64,000 nt of DNA from Pseudomonadales bacterium (lineage in GTDB: Bacteria; Pseudomonadota; Gammaproteobacteria; Pseudomonadales; Azotimanducaceae). The notes beneath the pieces are model-generated. The model was given only the letters and a program-made list of their open reading frames with translations. It had not been told where the DNA came from and ran no database searches. The stretch spans positions 1-64,000 of the forward strand of contig JASMJM010000050.1 of assembly GCA_030749725.1 (NCBI GenBank). The letters run 5' to 3'. The position numbers were made by a program, and so were the translations under genes. Shown piece after piece: positions 8,759 to 16,727 of the stretch; the stretch's first letter is position 1, and each line of letters begins with the position of its first letter.

Positions 8759-8852
8759 CGTTTGGCTCAGGAGCCAAGCCACAATTAGGATTGTGTTTGG
8801 CCAACGTGTCGAGCCAAAACTAGGATTGTGTTTGGCGGGGGTGCCAAACCAC
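8759..8852. repeat. three successive hairpins built on GTTTGGC/GCCAAAC
   Basis: Between the divergent ThDP enzyme and selenoprotein genes lie three short inverted repeats sharing one arm. They are TTGGCT/AGCCAA (8762-8777), GTTTGGC/GCCAAA (8795-8818) and GTTTGGC/GCCAAAC with a G-rich loop (8830-8849). The segment TAGGATTGTGTTTGGC is also directly repeated (8787-8801 and 8821-8836). None has a T-run, so simple terminators are unlikely. Serial operators or a degenerate repeat element are possible. Confidence 0.7.
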
Positions 8853-9015
8853 AAGTAACTCATGATTATCCAGCCGTCTGATGGACGGCTGGTGCAACCC
8901 GGTACGATATTTCATTGCAGATAGTTTGGCAAGGTCGCCGCTTCACGGGCGCTGGATCTTGAGGAGCGAGGGCCCCTTGCGGAGCGGCGGCCCTCCGGGT
9001 CGATATACTGACAGA

Positions 9016-9092
9016 TTGGGCCGAGCGGGATTCAGCTTGGGCCGAGCAGGATTCAACTTGGACCGAGCGGGATTCAGCTTGGATTGGCAGGG
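9016..9092 (+). repeat. 21-bp tandem repeat upstream of the selenoprotein gene
   Basis: Three near-identical 21-base units at 9016, 9037 and 9058, of the type TTGGGCCGAGCGGGATTCAG plus one base, are followed by a partial fourth (TTGGATTGGCAG). They lie 50-125 bp before the start codon of the selenoprotein gene. The units differ at one to three positions. The period of 21 keeps an open frame, but nothing suggests that it is translated. Confidence 0.8.
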
Positions 9093-9141
9093 CATTAGTG
9101 CGAATATAAAAGTCGGATCGCAAAACTGCGCGGAAAATAAT

Positions 9142-10017
9142 ATGACTTCCCCTGTGCAATATATCAAACAAACCCACGACCTCTATGACAGTCTCGGCTA
9201 CCCGCCCTATCAGTGGTTCAAAGCAGACTCACCGGCTGCATGGACGGAACTTTCCAGACCACTCAACCAATCCCGTTTGGGTATGCTCTCCACAGCCGGC
9301 ACCTATATCGCCGGACAGGTGGCTTACTACTACAAAGACGATACCTCTGTGCGAAAAATCCCGGCCGACACAGAGCTGAACAAACTGCGCTTTTCCCACG
9401 TCACTGAAAACTACCTGGTGGATGCCCGCAAAGATCCCCGCACCGTTTTCCCCCTGCAAGCACTGCACCGGCTGCAGCAGGAGGGGCTGATCGGCAGCCT
9501 GGCCGATAACTACTACTCCTGCATGGGAGGGATTTACTCACAACGCCGGGTGCAGGAGGATTTGATTCCCAACCTCAGGACGGCTATGGCGGCGGAAGGA
9601 ATCGATGTTCTGTTGCTGGTGCCTCTCTGACCCGTGTGCCATCAGACCGTGAGTCTGATCGCCAGGACATTTGAGCAGGAGGGCACGCCGACACTTATCC
9701 TCGGCAGCGCACTCGACATATTGCGCTCGGGAGCAGCCCCCAGGGTGCAATTCCTCAACTATCCGTTGGGATTTACAGCCGGTAAGCCGTTCGACCCCGA
9801 AAACCAACGACAGGTCTTAGCGACCGCTGTGCAGGGGTTCGATCAGATGCAGGAAGCCGGTATCTGCCGGATGGATTTTGACTGGCCAGAGGGCTGGGCC
9901 ATGATCGAAGAGCGGGAGCAGAACACTTCCGGCACCGATCTTCGTTCACCGAGAGATACCACACCCCGTTACCAGACAGAGGAGGACCGGCTTCTCGCTG
10001 AAAGTATGCAGGGCTAG
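9142..10017 (+). CDS. GrdB/PrdB-family selenoprotein (glycine/betaine/sarcosine/D-proline reductase selenoprotein B-like), TGA = Sec163
   Basis: A 291-codon frame interrupted once by TGA at 9628-9630. On both sides the sequence is one continuous protein: VLLLVPL-[TGA]-PVCHQTVSLIARTFE, then GSALDILRSGAAPRVQFLNYPLG. This is the selenoprotein B family, in which a redox Sec lies in a U-x-x-C motif; here it reads U-P-V-C. A hairpin fitting the bacterial SECIS rules follows the TGA directly. I therefore read TGA as selenocysteine 163. ATG 9142 is chosen because GGAAA lies about 8 bases upstream and the family N-terminus (VQYIKQTHDLYDSLGYPPYQW) begins there. The protein is shorter than clostridial GrdB (about 435 aa), and no GrdA or GrdC is nearby, so the substrate is unknown. 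If TGA were only a stop, a 162-residue truncated protein would result. Confidence 0.85.
9641..9659 (+). promoter_or_regulatory. bacterial SECIS element
   Basis: ATCAGAC-CGTGA-GTCTGAT forms a perfect 7-bp stem (9641-9647 with 9653-9659) and a five-base loop, CGUGA. The loop begins 18 bases after the UGA and has G at its second position followed by U. This fits the known bacterial pattern (apical loop about 16-37 nt after UGA, G among the first two loop bases). SelB would bind it to deliver Sec-tRNA. Confidence 0.82.
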
Positions 10018-10076
10018 GCGCCCCCGGCTAGGCGCCCCCGGCAGGCGCCCCGGCTTGGCGCCCCAGGTCGGCGCCG
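10012..10076 (+). repeat. 14-bp GC-rich tandem repeat starting at the selenoprotein stop codon
   Basis: Two exact units GGCTAGGCGCCCCC (10012-10025, 10026-10039) are followed by three decayed ones (GGCAGGCGCCCC, GGCTTGGCGCCCC, GGTCGGCGCC). The first unit contains the TAG stop of the selenoprotein gene. Each unit is itself palindromic around GGCGCC. It resembles replication-slippage expansion; a regulatory role is not evident. Confidence 0.8.
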
Positions 10077-10101
10077 CACCTGGCTGCCCCTTGGAATCTC
10101 C

Positions 10102-11130
10102 ATGATAAAACTGTTAGCGACGCTAACGTTGGTGGTCCTTGTAGCTGCAGCGGCAAGCATGCTCATATCCCTGAACGAAAATCCGCCCCAACAGACGCCG
10201 ATCGTATCCGCAACCACAAGCACACGTTCTCAAGCGCACGATTCCGATGCTGCCCCAGTCGCTGACACCAGCCTGATCGAGACTGCCGGGCAGCAGGCGG
10301 GCGGTCTGGATACACTGCTGGCAACACTGTATGCCAGCTCCGATGTCGATGCCTTGCTTGCCGGTGCCTTGGTCAGTCAGCATCTGTTAGATCCAGAGGA
10401 GGAACTGTATGACAGCTATCGACCGGAAGCGTTCTACGCCCTGGCGCTCTCGTTGGACGCGAGGGATCCCATCTTGTTGTTCGTGCTGAGTAACTACTGC
10501 CTGTCCGATGGCGGCAGTGAAAGATTCTGCCAGCAAAATCGATATCTACAGTCATTTTCCGAAGTCAGTGGCGACAACGCCATTGCCTGGGCAATGCGGG
10601 CCACCCAGTCGTATCGATCCGGCGATTACCATGAGATCCCCAGCCTTCTGGATAAAACCGGTCATGCCATTCTCTTCACCGACTACTGGCCGGAAGTTAT
10701 GCTGGTCCTGCTACAGGCTTTTCAGCAAGCTGACTTCTCCGCCGATCTACAAGAGGCGTACTTCTCAGCCTTCGAAGTCGCTCCCAGTTCCTTCCTTTTT
10801 TACCGTGATTTGCTGGCCATGTGCACAGCTTCCAGTGAACTGGACAACAGCGCGTGGCTGTCGGGATGTCAAAGCCTGGGCCGGATCATGCAGCAAGGCA
10901 GCAGCCTGATGACCACCTCCACCGGAATCAGCATTGAAAGCTCCGCCAACCGGTCGCTCGGATTGGAAACCACTTTACTGTCCGAGCAGACTGCAGAGGT
11001 CGAGCGTCTGTCTGCTCTCTTGACCAACGTTACCCGCCGGGGCCAGATTGACGCTGCATCCCTGCAACGGTATCTGGATGATCTGGCCAAGTACGGAGAA
11101 AAGGAATCACTGTCCCGAATGGAACCTTGA
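10102..11130 (+). CDS. membrane-anchored or exported protein of unknown function
   Basis: A 342-residue protein with an N-terminal hydrophobic helix (LLATLTLVVLVAAAASMLIS, residues 4-23) that serves as signal anchor or signal peptide. A low-complexity polar linker (residues 25-60, rich in Thr, Ser, Gln) and a largely helical acidic domain follow. Four Cys in the body (LSNYCLSDG, RFCQQN, LLAMCTA, LSGCQSL) fit a periplasmic location with disulfides. I do not recognise the family. The helical body with repeated A/L-rich pairs could be TPR-like, but no clear TPR consensus is visible. The gene lies behind the GC repeat and is not clearly in an operon. It ends in TGA. Confidence 0.6.
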   Translation: MIKLLATLTLVVLVAAAASMLISLNENPPQQTPIVSATTSTRSQAHDSDAAPVADTSLIETAGQQAGGLDTLLATLYASSDVDALLAGALVSQHLLDPEEELYDSYRPEAFYALALSLDARDPILLFVLSNYCLSDGGSERFCQQNRYLQSFSEVSGDNAIAWAMRATQSYRSGDYHEIPSLLDKTGHAILFTDYWPEVMLVLLQAFQQADFSADLQEAYFSAFEVAPSSFLFYRDLLAMCTASSELDNSAWLSGCQSLGRIMQQGSSLMTTSTGISIESSANRSLGLETTLLSEQTAEVERLSALLTNVTRRGQIDAASLQRYLDDLAKYGEKESLSRMEP

Positions 11131-11338
11131 ACCCCACCTTGAGCACAATTACCCGATTAGATCCTATCACATTCTCCACAAACTGGATATTCTGGAGGAT
11201 TGTATGAACTATTACGCAGAATATACTAATGTGGTGAATCTATGCCCAATTACCGGCATGAAGCGATAAAAAGTGGAGATAACTGCTTCATGGACACATC
11301 CGACCTACGTAGATCACGCCCTGCCACTACCCAGCTGG

Positions 11339-12136
11339 TTACCTATCCCCGTAACTCACTCCCATCCCCGCTCTGACATCGTTACTGACACTATAAGTGG
11401 GAATGGGGTAGCGCAGGCCATTGCCGGATAGCCTCTCCAGGCCTTCGATAACCCCGGGCAGGTACTTGGGCGGCAACGCCATCAACAGCTCATCCTCCAT
11501 CACCCCTCCATAGCGTCGTTCAGCAAAACAGGGGATGGATAGACTGGGCTCTCCCGTCGCGAGCGCCCTGCCCCAGGAGTCGGCACAGGCTGACTCGCCG
11601 ACGCAACCCCACTCCAGTTTCTTGTAGCCGAGCCACTGTAATCCGTTGATAAATAGAATCATCTGTGCCGGCGTTGCATAGATCAGACAGATATCAGGTG
11701 GATTGAGCCGACCGGACACCAGCGGGCTGACCACCAGCGCTTTGTAGCGACCGTACTCCACCGTATCCATGGCATGCTGATGGGCGCTGGAGTCCTCGAG
11801 GGTGCCATACCAGACACCGTGCATGCCCTTGCCGGACAGCCACTCTTCATCGCGCGGATGCAAGCCAACCACCGCACCACACTGTGCGCCAACCAGATCA
11901 TCCATGGTGACGCCAACAGTCCAGCCATTGCGACTGGCCTGCCCGACGATTTGATCGGTGGCGTGAATCGCGGTGGGTCTGCGCAGACGCGGTATCTTCT
12001 CCATCTCCTCGACGCTTTCGAACAGTTTCATACCGATGGGGGTGGTACGTAATCTCAGTAGGCGGATGAGATCGGCAACTAGTTGGGGCCAGTCGAAACT
12101 TTGCTGGCTGCTGGTGATAACGGATTCATCTGACAT
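11339..12136 (-). CDS. DUF169 family protein
   Basis: A 265-residue cytoplasmic protein of the DUF169 (ArCR) family, whose function is unknown. The segments that point to it are LRTTPIGMKLFESVEEM near the N-terminus, the central CGAVVGLHPRDEEWLSGK, and the LNPPDICLIYATPAQMILFINGLQW stretch split around GCVGESACADSW, with conserved Cys residues. The ATG at 12136 has GGAGG 7 bases upstream, which decides against a longer frame. It is divergent from the enoyl-CoA hydratase gene (168-bp gap). In other genomes DUF169 genes often accompany redox or C1 enzymes, but that is context only. It ends in TAA. Confidence 0.72.
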   Translation of the reverse strand: MSDESVITSSQQSFDWPQLVADLIRLLRLRTTPIGMKLFESVEEMEKIPRLRRPTAIHATDQIVGQASRNGWTVGVTMDDLVGAQCGAVVGLHPRDEEWLSGKGMHGVWYGTLEDSSAHQHAMDTVEYGRYKALVVSPLVSGRLNPPDICLIYATPAQMILFINGLQWLGYKKLEWGCVGESACADSWGRALATGEPSLSIPCFAERRYGGVMEDELLMALPPKYLPGVIEGLERLSGNGLRYPIPTYSVSNDVRAGMGVSYGDR

Positions 12137-12304
12137 GATGTTGCCTCCTCGGGTGATCGATGCCGGATAGTGTCTCAATCTCGCCGCCAGCGTCAACGAC
12201 AAGATGCATCCGCGGCGTCCATGCAACATAAATAGTCAAGCGGGTTCTTTATCAAGGTCGATTGCTATAAGCTTGGCAGTCTCAGCAGAAAACAAGGTAT
12301 ACAC

Positions 12305-13312
12305 ATGTCAGATTATCAAACCCTGAATATCGATCGGGTCGGAACCGATGAACGGGTCGGCCGCATCAGCCTGAATCGACCGGAAAAGCTAAACGCCCTT
12401 TCCCAGGAACTCCTGTATGAGTTTTGGGATGCGCTCCACGAGATGGAAGCCGACAGCAGCATCAGGACCATCATCGTTAAAGGCGAAGGCCGTGCCTTCA
12501 GCGCCGGCTACGACCTTACCCCCAGTCGGGGTGGCGCCGATGCCGTGGTGCGCCGGCACAGATCCGTGGACGACAAGGGTCGACGTTTGCTGATGGGAAT
12601 CCGTACCGGCATGCAGCAGATCACCGATATCCACATGTACTTCTGGAACATGGCCAAGATTACCATCGCCCAGGTACACGGCTACGCAGTCGCCGGCGGC
12701 TGTGAACTGGCCATGATGGCTGATCTGGTGGTTGCCGCCGACGATGCTCAACTGGGTCATCCGGGCCTGCGGGGTTTGGGTACCAGCCGTACCGGGGTCA
12801 TCTGGCCGCTGGTTATCGGCATGCGCAAGGCGAAGGAACTCTACTACACGGGTGAAAATGTCACCGGCCTGGAAGCTGAAGAGATCGGCATGATCAATTA
12901 CTCCTGGCCTCTCGATGAACTGGATAAGCATACCATTGCGCTGGCGGATCGCATCGCCATCATGTCCGCCGATCACCTGGCCATCCTCAAGCTCAACATG
13001 AACCGCTTCTACGAGAACATGGGCATCTACTCCTCGGTGCGCAGCAGCACCGATCTGGATGCGGCCGGCCAGTTCACGGAATTCTCCTATGACTATCAGG
13101 ATCAGATGCGCGAGGGTGGCCTGCGACAGGCACTCAAATGGCGCGATGATCCCTTCAGGGACAGCGATACCTACAAGAAGAAGCGTGGCGGAGACGCCCG
13201 TGTTGGTTCCAAGCGTGCCAAAGCAGCAAAGAGCAAAGCAGGAGCCAGGAAGAAACCAGCCTCAAAGAAGCGACCGGCAGCTAAGAAACGACCAGCCAAG
13301 AAAAGGAAGTAA
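12305..13312 (+). CDS. enoyl-CoA hydratase/isomerase with Lys/Ala-rich C-terminal tail
   Basis: A 335-residue protein. Residues 1-290 are a crotonase-fold enzyme: ISLNRPEKLNALSQEL, the oxyanion-hole region GRAFSAGYDL, and HGYAVAGGCELAMMADLVVA. It would hydrate or isomerise an acyl-CoA in the cytoplasm. The last 40 or so residues are almost purely Lys, Arg, Ala, Pro, Ser (for example KKPASKKRPAAKKRPAKKRK), like the tail of histone H1 or bacterial histone-like proteins. Such a tail is not part of the crotonase family and suggests binding to nucleic acid, polyphosphate or membranes. The second Glu seen in true hydratases is not obvious, so an isomerase or hydrolase role is possible. A weak AAGG site precedes ATG 12305. 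Confidence 0.8.
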   Translation: MSDYQTLNIDRVGTDERVGRISLNRPEKLNALSQELLYEFWDALHEMEADSSIRTIIVKGEGRAFSAGYDLTPSRGGADAVVRRHRSVDDKGRRLLMGIRTGMQQITDIHMYFWNMAKITIAQVHGYAVAGGCELAMMADLVVAADDAQLGHPGLRGLGTSRTGVIWPLVIGMRKAKELYYTGENVTGLEAEEIGMINYSWPLDELDKHTIALADRIAIMSADHLAILKLNMNRFYENMGIYSSVRSSTDLDAAGQFTEFSYDYQDQMREGGLRQALKWRDDPFRDSDTYKKKRGGDARVGSKRAKAAKSKAGARKKPASKKRPAAKKRPAKKRK

Positions 13313-13387
13313 CCGGGAGAGGGGCAAGCTGCAGAAATGGCCCTGGCGAGAGAGCATCAACGGCTCGCATCGCTGTCGTCATGCCCA

Positions 13388-13419
13388 CAAAATGAAAAGC
13401 CTGCCATCGTGGCAGGCTT
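13388..13419 (-). terminator. Rho-independent terminator of rpoH
   Basis: On the minus strand a perfect 10-bp stem (13397-13406 with 13410-13419, arms AAGCCTGCCA/TGGCAGGCTT, 3-base loop) is followed by TTTTCATTTT. It lies about 35 bp beyond the rpoH stop codon. Confidence 0.82.
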
Positions 13420-13454
13420 GGCGATGAACGACCGCTCTTAGACGTAGAGCGACT

Positions 13455-14303
13455 TTAAGCTTCGATAGAGACTTGCATCTTCTGCAACGCCTTCGCTTCG
13501 ATCTGTCGAATTCGTTCCAGAGAAACTCCGTATTTCGCCGCCAGTTCCTTCAGACCCGCTTTCTCATCGGCCAGCCAGCGGCTGCGAACGATGTCCAGAC
13601 TTCTCTCATCCAGATTCTCAAGGGCAGTGTGCAATCCGGCCACCTGCACTTCTTTGGTCTCATCCTGTTGCAGCAGGACCACCGGATTATCCGATCGTGC
13701 ACCGGTCAAATAGTCTGCCGGGGCCGGACCGTCCTTTTCCTGTGCGGAATCAAAGCTCTCATCCACCCCGAACAGGCGTGATTCCATTTCCACCACCTCA
13801 TCCGGCTTGACTCCGAGATCTTCGGCAATCAATTTGACCTCCTGCGGATTGCACCAACCGAGACGTCGCTTGGCTTTGCGCAGGTTGAAGAACAGCTTGC
13901 GTTGCGCCTTGGTGGTGGCAACTTTCACCAGACGCCAGTTCTTGAGGATGAATTCATGAATTTCCGCCTTGATCCAGTAGACGGCAAAGGAGACCAAACG
14001 GACTTTATGCTGCAGATCGAATCGCCGTACGGATTTCATCAAACCGACGTTGCCCTGCTGGATCAGGTCCTCGAGCGGCAATCCATAGCCCTTATAGCTC
14101 TTTGCCACATAGACGACATAACGCAGGTGGGCCATGATGATCCGGCGAGCGGCATCCAGGTCATCGTCTTCCTGCAGGCGGGTGAAGAGATCGATCTCCT
14201 CCTCCTTACGCAACATGGGAATCTGATGAACCGTGTTGATATATGCCTGCAGGCTGCCGCTACCGACTACCGGTAGATTAGCAGTGGCTGTTGCTGTGGT
14301 CAT
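13455..14303 (-). CDS. rpoH: RNA polymerase sigma-32 factor
   Basis: A 282-residue heat-shock sigma factor. Region 1.2/2.1 is LQAYINTVHQIPMLRKEEE. Region 2.2-2.4 contains DLIQQGNVGLMKSVRRFD and VSFAVYWIKAEIHEFIL. The RpoH box, which distinguishes it from RpoD and RpoS, is AQRKLFFNLRKAKRRL. Region 4.2 ends in LAAKYGVSLERIRQIEAKAL. Length is close to E. coli RpoH (284 aa). It is monocistronic, with a clear terminator downstream. An RNA thermometer at the start codon, as in E. coli, cannot be judged by eye. The usual ftsX neighbour is absent. Confidence 0.95.
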   Translation of the reverse strand: MTTATATANLPVVGSGSLQAYINTVHQIPMLRKEEEIDLFTRLQEDDDLDAARRIIMAHLRYVVYVAKSYKGYGLPLEDLIQQGNVGLMKSVRRFDLQHKVRLVSFAVYWIKAEIHEFILKNWRLVKVATTKAQRKLFFNLRKAKRRLGWCNPQEVKLIAEDLGVKPDEVVEMESRLFGVDESFDSAQEKDGPAPADYLTGARSDNPVVLLQQDETKEVQVAGLHTALENLDERSLDIVRSRWLADEKAGLKELAAKYGVSLERIRQIEAKALQKMQVSIEA

Positions 14304-14493
14304 TCATGCCTCGGTGAAAAGTTACCTTGTTTCAATGGCTTAGACGGCTTTGTCAGGCCTTTGTTCCCTTCAATACCCTATATAGGATCGATTGATGATT
14401 TCTCAAGAGGCCAGGTCGAGATTTTTCAATCAGGATCCACCTGTGGGACAATGACCGGCAGGCCAACCGAAACAGACTCAATCGGATATCCCC

Positions 14494-15105
14494 ATGAACA
14501 GAGATCTCTGGGACCGGCGTTACGAACAGAGAGAATTCGTCTGGACGGCAGATCCAAATCAGTTTCTGGTGGCTGAGACTAAGGATCTATCGCCCGGCAG
14601 AGCCTTGGATCTCGGCGCCGGTGAAGGTCGCAATGCCGTCTGGCTGGCCAAGCAGGGCTGGCAGGTGGCAGCGATCGACTTCTCGGCCGTCGGTATCAGC
14701 AAAGGTGAGAAACTCGCCAACAGTGAAGACGTCGCCGTCAACTGGATATGTGACGATGCCACCCGCTACAAATCGGCGCAAGACCGTTTCGACCTGATCA
14801 TAATGCTCTACTTTCATATCCCCCGGGCGCAGCAACGCACGGTCATTCACAACAGTCTGATGGGCCTGGCAGCCGGCGGACATTTTCTCTACGTGGGTCA
14901 CGATCTCAGCAATATAGAGAAGGGACAGGGAGGTCCACAGGACCCGGACCTGCTCTGTACGCCATCGGATATCGAGCGTGACCTTATGGATTGCGAAATC
15001 ATCCGGGCAGAGGTGGTACAACGATCGGTATCCTCAGAACCTGGCCACGGTGGCGCCCCAGACCTCATTGCCCTGGACACGCTGGTTCATGCACGCAGGT
15101 CGTGA
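14494..15105 (+). CDS. class I SAM-dependent methyltransferase
   Basis: A 203-residue Rossmann-fold methyltransferase. Motif I is ALDLGAGEGRNAVWLA (about residues 38-53), motif II is VAAIDFSAVGI with the acidic residue that binds the SAM ribose, and the post-core DLIIMLYFHIP corresponds to motif IV. The N-terminus DLWDRRYEQREFVW resembles the TehB/thiopurine-methyltransferase-like group acting on small thiols or metalloids. The substrate cannot be fixed. The start follows no strong ribosome site. It is divergent from rpoH and followed 72 bp later by an alpha/beta hydrolase. No signal peptide. Confidence 0.8.
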   Translation: MNRDLWDRRYEQREFVWTADPNQFLVAETKDLSPGRALDLGAGEGRNAVWLAKQGWQVAAIDFSAVGISKGEKLANSEDVAVNWICDDATRYKSAQDRFDLIIMLYFHIPRAQQRTVIHNSLMGLAAGGHFLYVGHDLSNIEKGQGGPQDPDLLCTPSDIERDLMDCEIIRAEVVQRSVSSEPGHGGAPDLIALDTLVHARRS

Positions 15106-15177
15106 GTGACAGCTTCATGATGTTGCGGGCAGAACGCCTATGGTTGAGCTGATGATAGATTCGCCGGGAATCAAGAT

Positions 15178-16062
15178 ATGACGCTGTTAGCTGTAAATGG
15201 TATTGAGGTCGAATATGACACGTTCGGCAATCGCGGTGATCGTGTGCTGTTGATGGTGATGGGTCTGGGGGCCCAGATGGTTTTCTGGGATGATGGACTC
15301 TGTCAACTCCTGGCGGATGCAGGTCACTACCTGATTCGCTTCGACAATCGCGATGTCGGTCTCTCCACAAAATTCGACAGTGAGCCGGTGCCCGATATGG
15401 CTCAACTCGCCACCGACTTGGCCCAGGGCATCACCCCCTCGGTCCCCTACACGCTGGAGGACATGGCGGAGGACGGCTTTGCTCTCCTGTTAGCACTCGA
15501 CATCGAGCAGTCCCACATCTGTGGAGCTTCCATGGGAGGTATGATCGTGCAGGCCATGGCCATTCGGCATCCGGACAGAGTCAAATCCATCACCTCGATC
15601 ATGTCCAGCACGGGCAATCCCGAACTTCCCCAGGCGTCGTCGGAGGCAATGACCGCCCTGGTCACTCCGCCTCCGACGACCCGCCAAGGTAATATCGATC
15701 GTTCGGTTCAGACGTTAAAGGTGATCGGCAGTCCCGGCTTTCCCATCGATGAAGAGCGGGTGAAAGCACGTGCAGCCAGATCCTACGATCGTTCTTTTTA
15801 TCCGAAGGGCACGGCCCGGCAGATGGCCGCTATCGTGGCCCATGGCGACCGTAGACCCCAGCTCAGTTCTCTGCAGCTACCTGCACTGGTGATCCACGGA
15901 AGCGCCGATCCACTGGTTCCCGTGGAAGCAGGCAAGGATACGCACGCCGCCATCCAAGGATCTGATCTGCTCCTGATCGACGGGATGGGACACGATCTGC
16001 CTCGCGGCGCGTGGCATCAGATAGTAGCGGCGATTACAGGGCTAACGACAGCCAATGACTAA
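15178..16062 (+). CDS. alpha/beta hydrolase
   Basis: A 294-residue alpha/beta-hydrolase-fold enzyme. The oxyanion-hole strand is MVMGLGAQMVFWDD, the nucleophile elbow is CGASMGGMIVQ (Ser about residue 122), the acid is in HGSADPLVP and the His in GMGHDLPRG, so the triad is complete. FDNRDVGLSTKFD is typical of the group that includes esterases and the aclacinomycin methylesterase-like enzymes. It is cytoplasmic by absence of a signal peptide. The substrate is unknown. It may be cotranscribed with the methyltransferase upstream. Its stop codon abuts a GC-rich degenerate repeat. Confidence 0.85.
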   Translation: MTLLAVNGIEVEYDTFGNRGDRVLLMVMGLGAQMVFWDDGLCQLLADAGHYLIRFDNRDVGLSTKFDSEPVPDMAQLATDLAQGITPSVPYTLEDMAEDGFALLLALDIEQSHICGASMGGMIVQAMAIRHPDRVKSITSIMSSTGNPELPQASSEAMTALVTPPPTTRQGNIDRSVQTLKVIGSPGFPIDEERVKARAARSYDRSFYPKGTARQMAAIVAHGDRRPQLSSLQLPALVIHGSADPLVPVEAGKDTHAAIQGSDLLLIDGMGHDLPRGAWHQIVAAITGLTTAND

Positions 16063-16132
16063 GGCCGCCGGCTAAGTGCGACCGGCGGGGTGCGGCCGGC
16101 TAGGTGCGCCGGCCAGGCGTCCCCGACGAGCG
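16063..16132 (+). repeat. degenerate GC-rich tandem repeat after the hydrolase stop codon
   Basis: Beginning directly after the TAA there are four or five imperfect units of the type GGCCGGCTAGGTGCG / GCCGGCTAAGTGCGACC. They are different in sequence from the other intergenic repeats of this window but similar in style and position. Confidence 0.6.
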
Positions 16133-16155
16133 CATGCAAAAAAGAGAGAAGAAGA

Positions 16156-16665
16156 ATGACGGATGGGCTTCCTGATATCTGGCGCGTTGACCAGATCGAT
16201 TGGCAAACCTGGGTGGTGGAGGAACGCGCTACCCTGATGTTCGTGTTGAGGGGCGATCAGGTTCTACTGATCAGAAAAAAAAGGGGCCTCGGCGCCGGCA
16301 AGATCAACGGGCCCGGTGGCCGCATAGAGGAAGGTGAGACACCCATGCAGTGTGCAATCCGGGAAACGCAGGAAGAATTGAAGATCACACCCCTCAACGT
16401 CGTCGCGCGGGGCGAACTTCGCTTTCATTCAGATGACTTCCCCAAAATTCACGGCTACGTCTTCGTGGCGACCGACTACCAGGGAACAGCGACAGAAACC
16501 GAGGAAGCCATTCCGTTGTGGACGCCCGTAGATGAGATTCCATACGAGGAAATGTGGGAGGACGATATCTACTGGTTACCGCAGGTTCTGTCAGGGAAGG
16601 GCGTCGATGGCAGGTTTGTGTTTCAAGGAGAAGATCTGCTGGACTGGCAAGTCAATAGTGTATAG
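16156..16665 (+). CDS. Nudix hydrolase, MTH1/MutT-like (8-oxo-dGTP diphosphatase type)
   Basis: A 169-residue Nudix protein. The Nudix box begins GGRIEEGETP and continues through AIRETQEEL, giving the full G-x5-E-x7-REVQEEL pattern with all metal-binding Glu residues. LGAGKINGPGG just before it closely resembles the human MTH1 loop (GAGRWNGFGG), which suggests sanitation of oxidised purine nucleoside triphosphates. MWEDDIYWLP corresponds to the MTH1 base-binding loop with Asp-Asp. ATG 16156 follows a GAGAAGAAG purine tract; the upstream open frame lies in the GC repeat and is not coding. It ends in TAG. Substrate is inferred from family resemblance. Confidence 0.85.
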   Translation: MTDGLPDIWRVDQIDWQTWVVEERATLMFVLRGDQVLLIRKKRGLGAGKINGPGGRIEEGETPMQCAIRETQEELKITPLNVVARGELRFHSDDFPKIHGYVFVATDYQGTATETEEAIPLWTPVDEIPYEEMWEDDIYWLPQVLSGKGVDGRFVFQGEDLLDWQVNSV

Positions 16666-16727
16666 GTGCGATCAGTGCCACTCAGAGAGCACCAGCCGGC
16701 CCACTGCAATTGCTCTTCTATCCTGCC

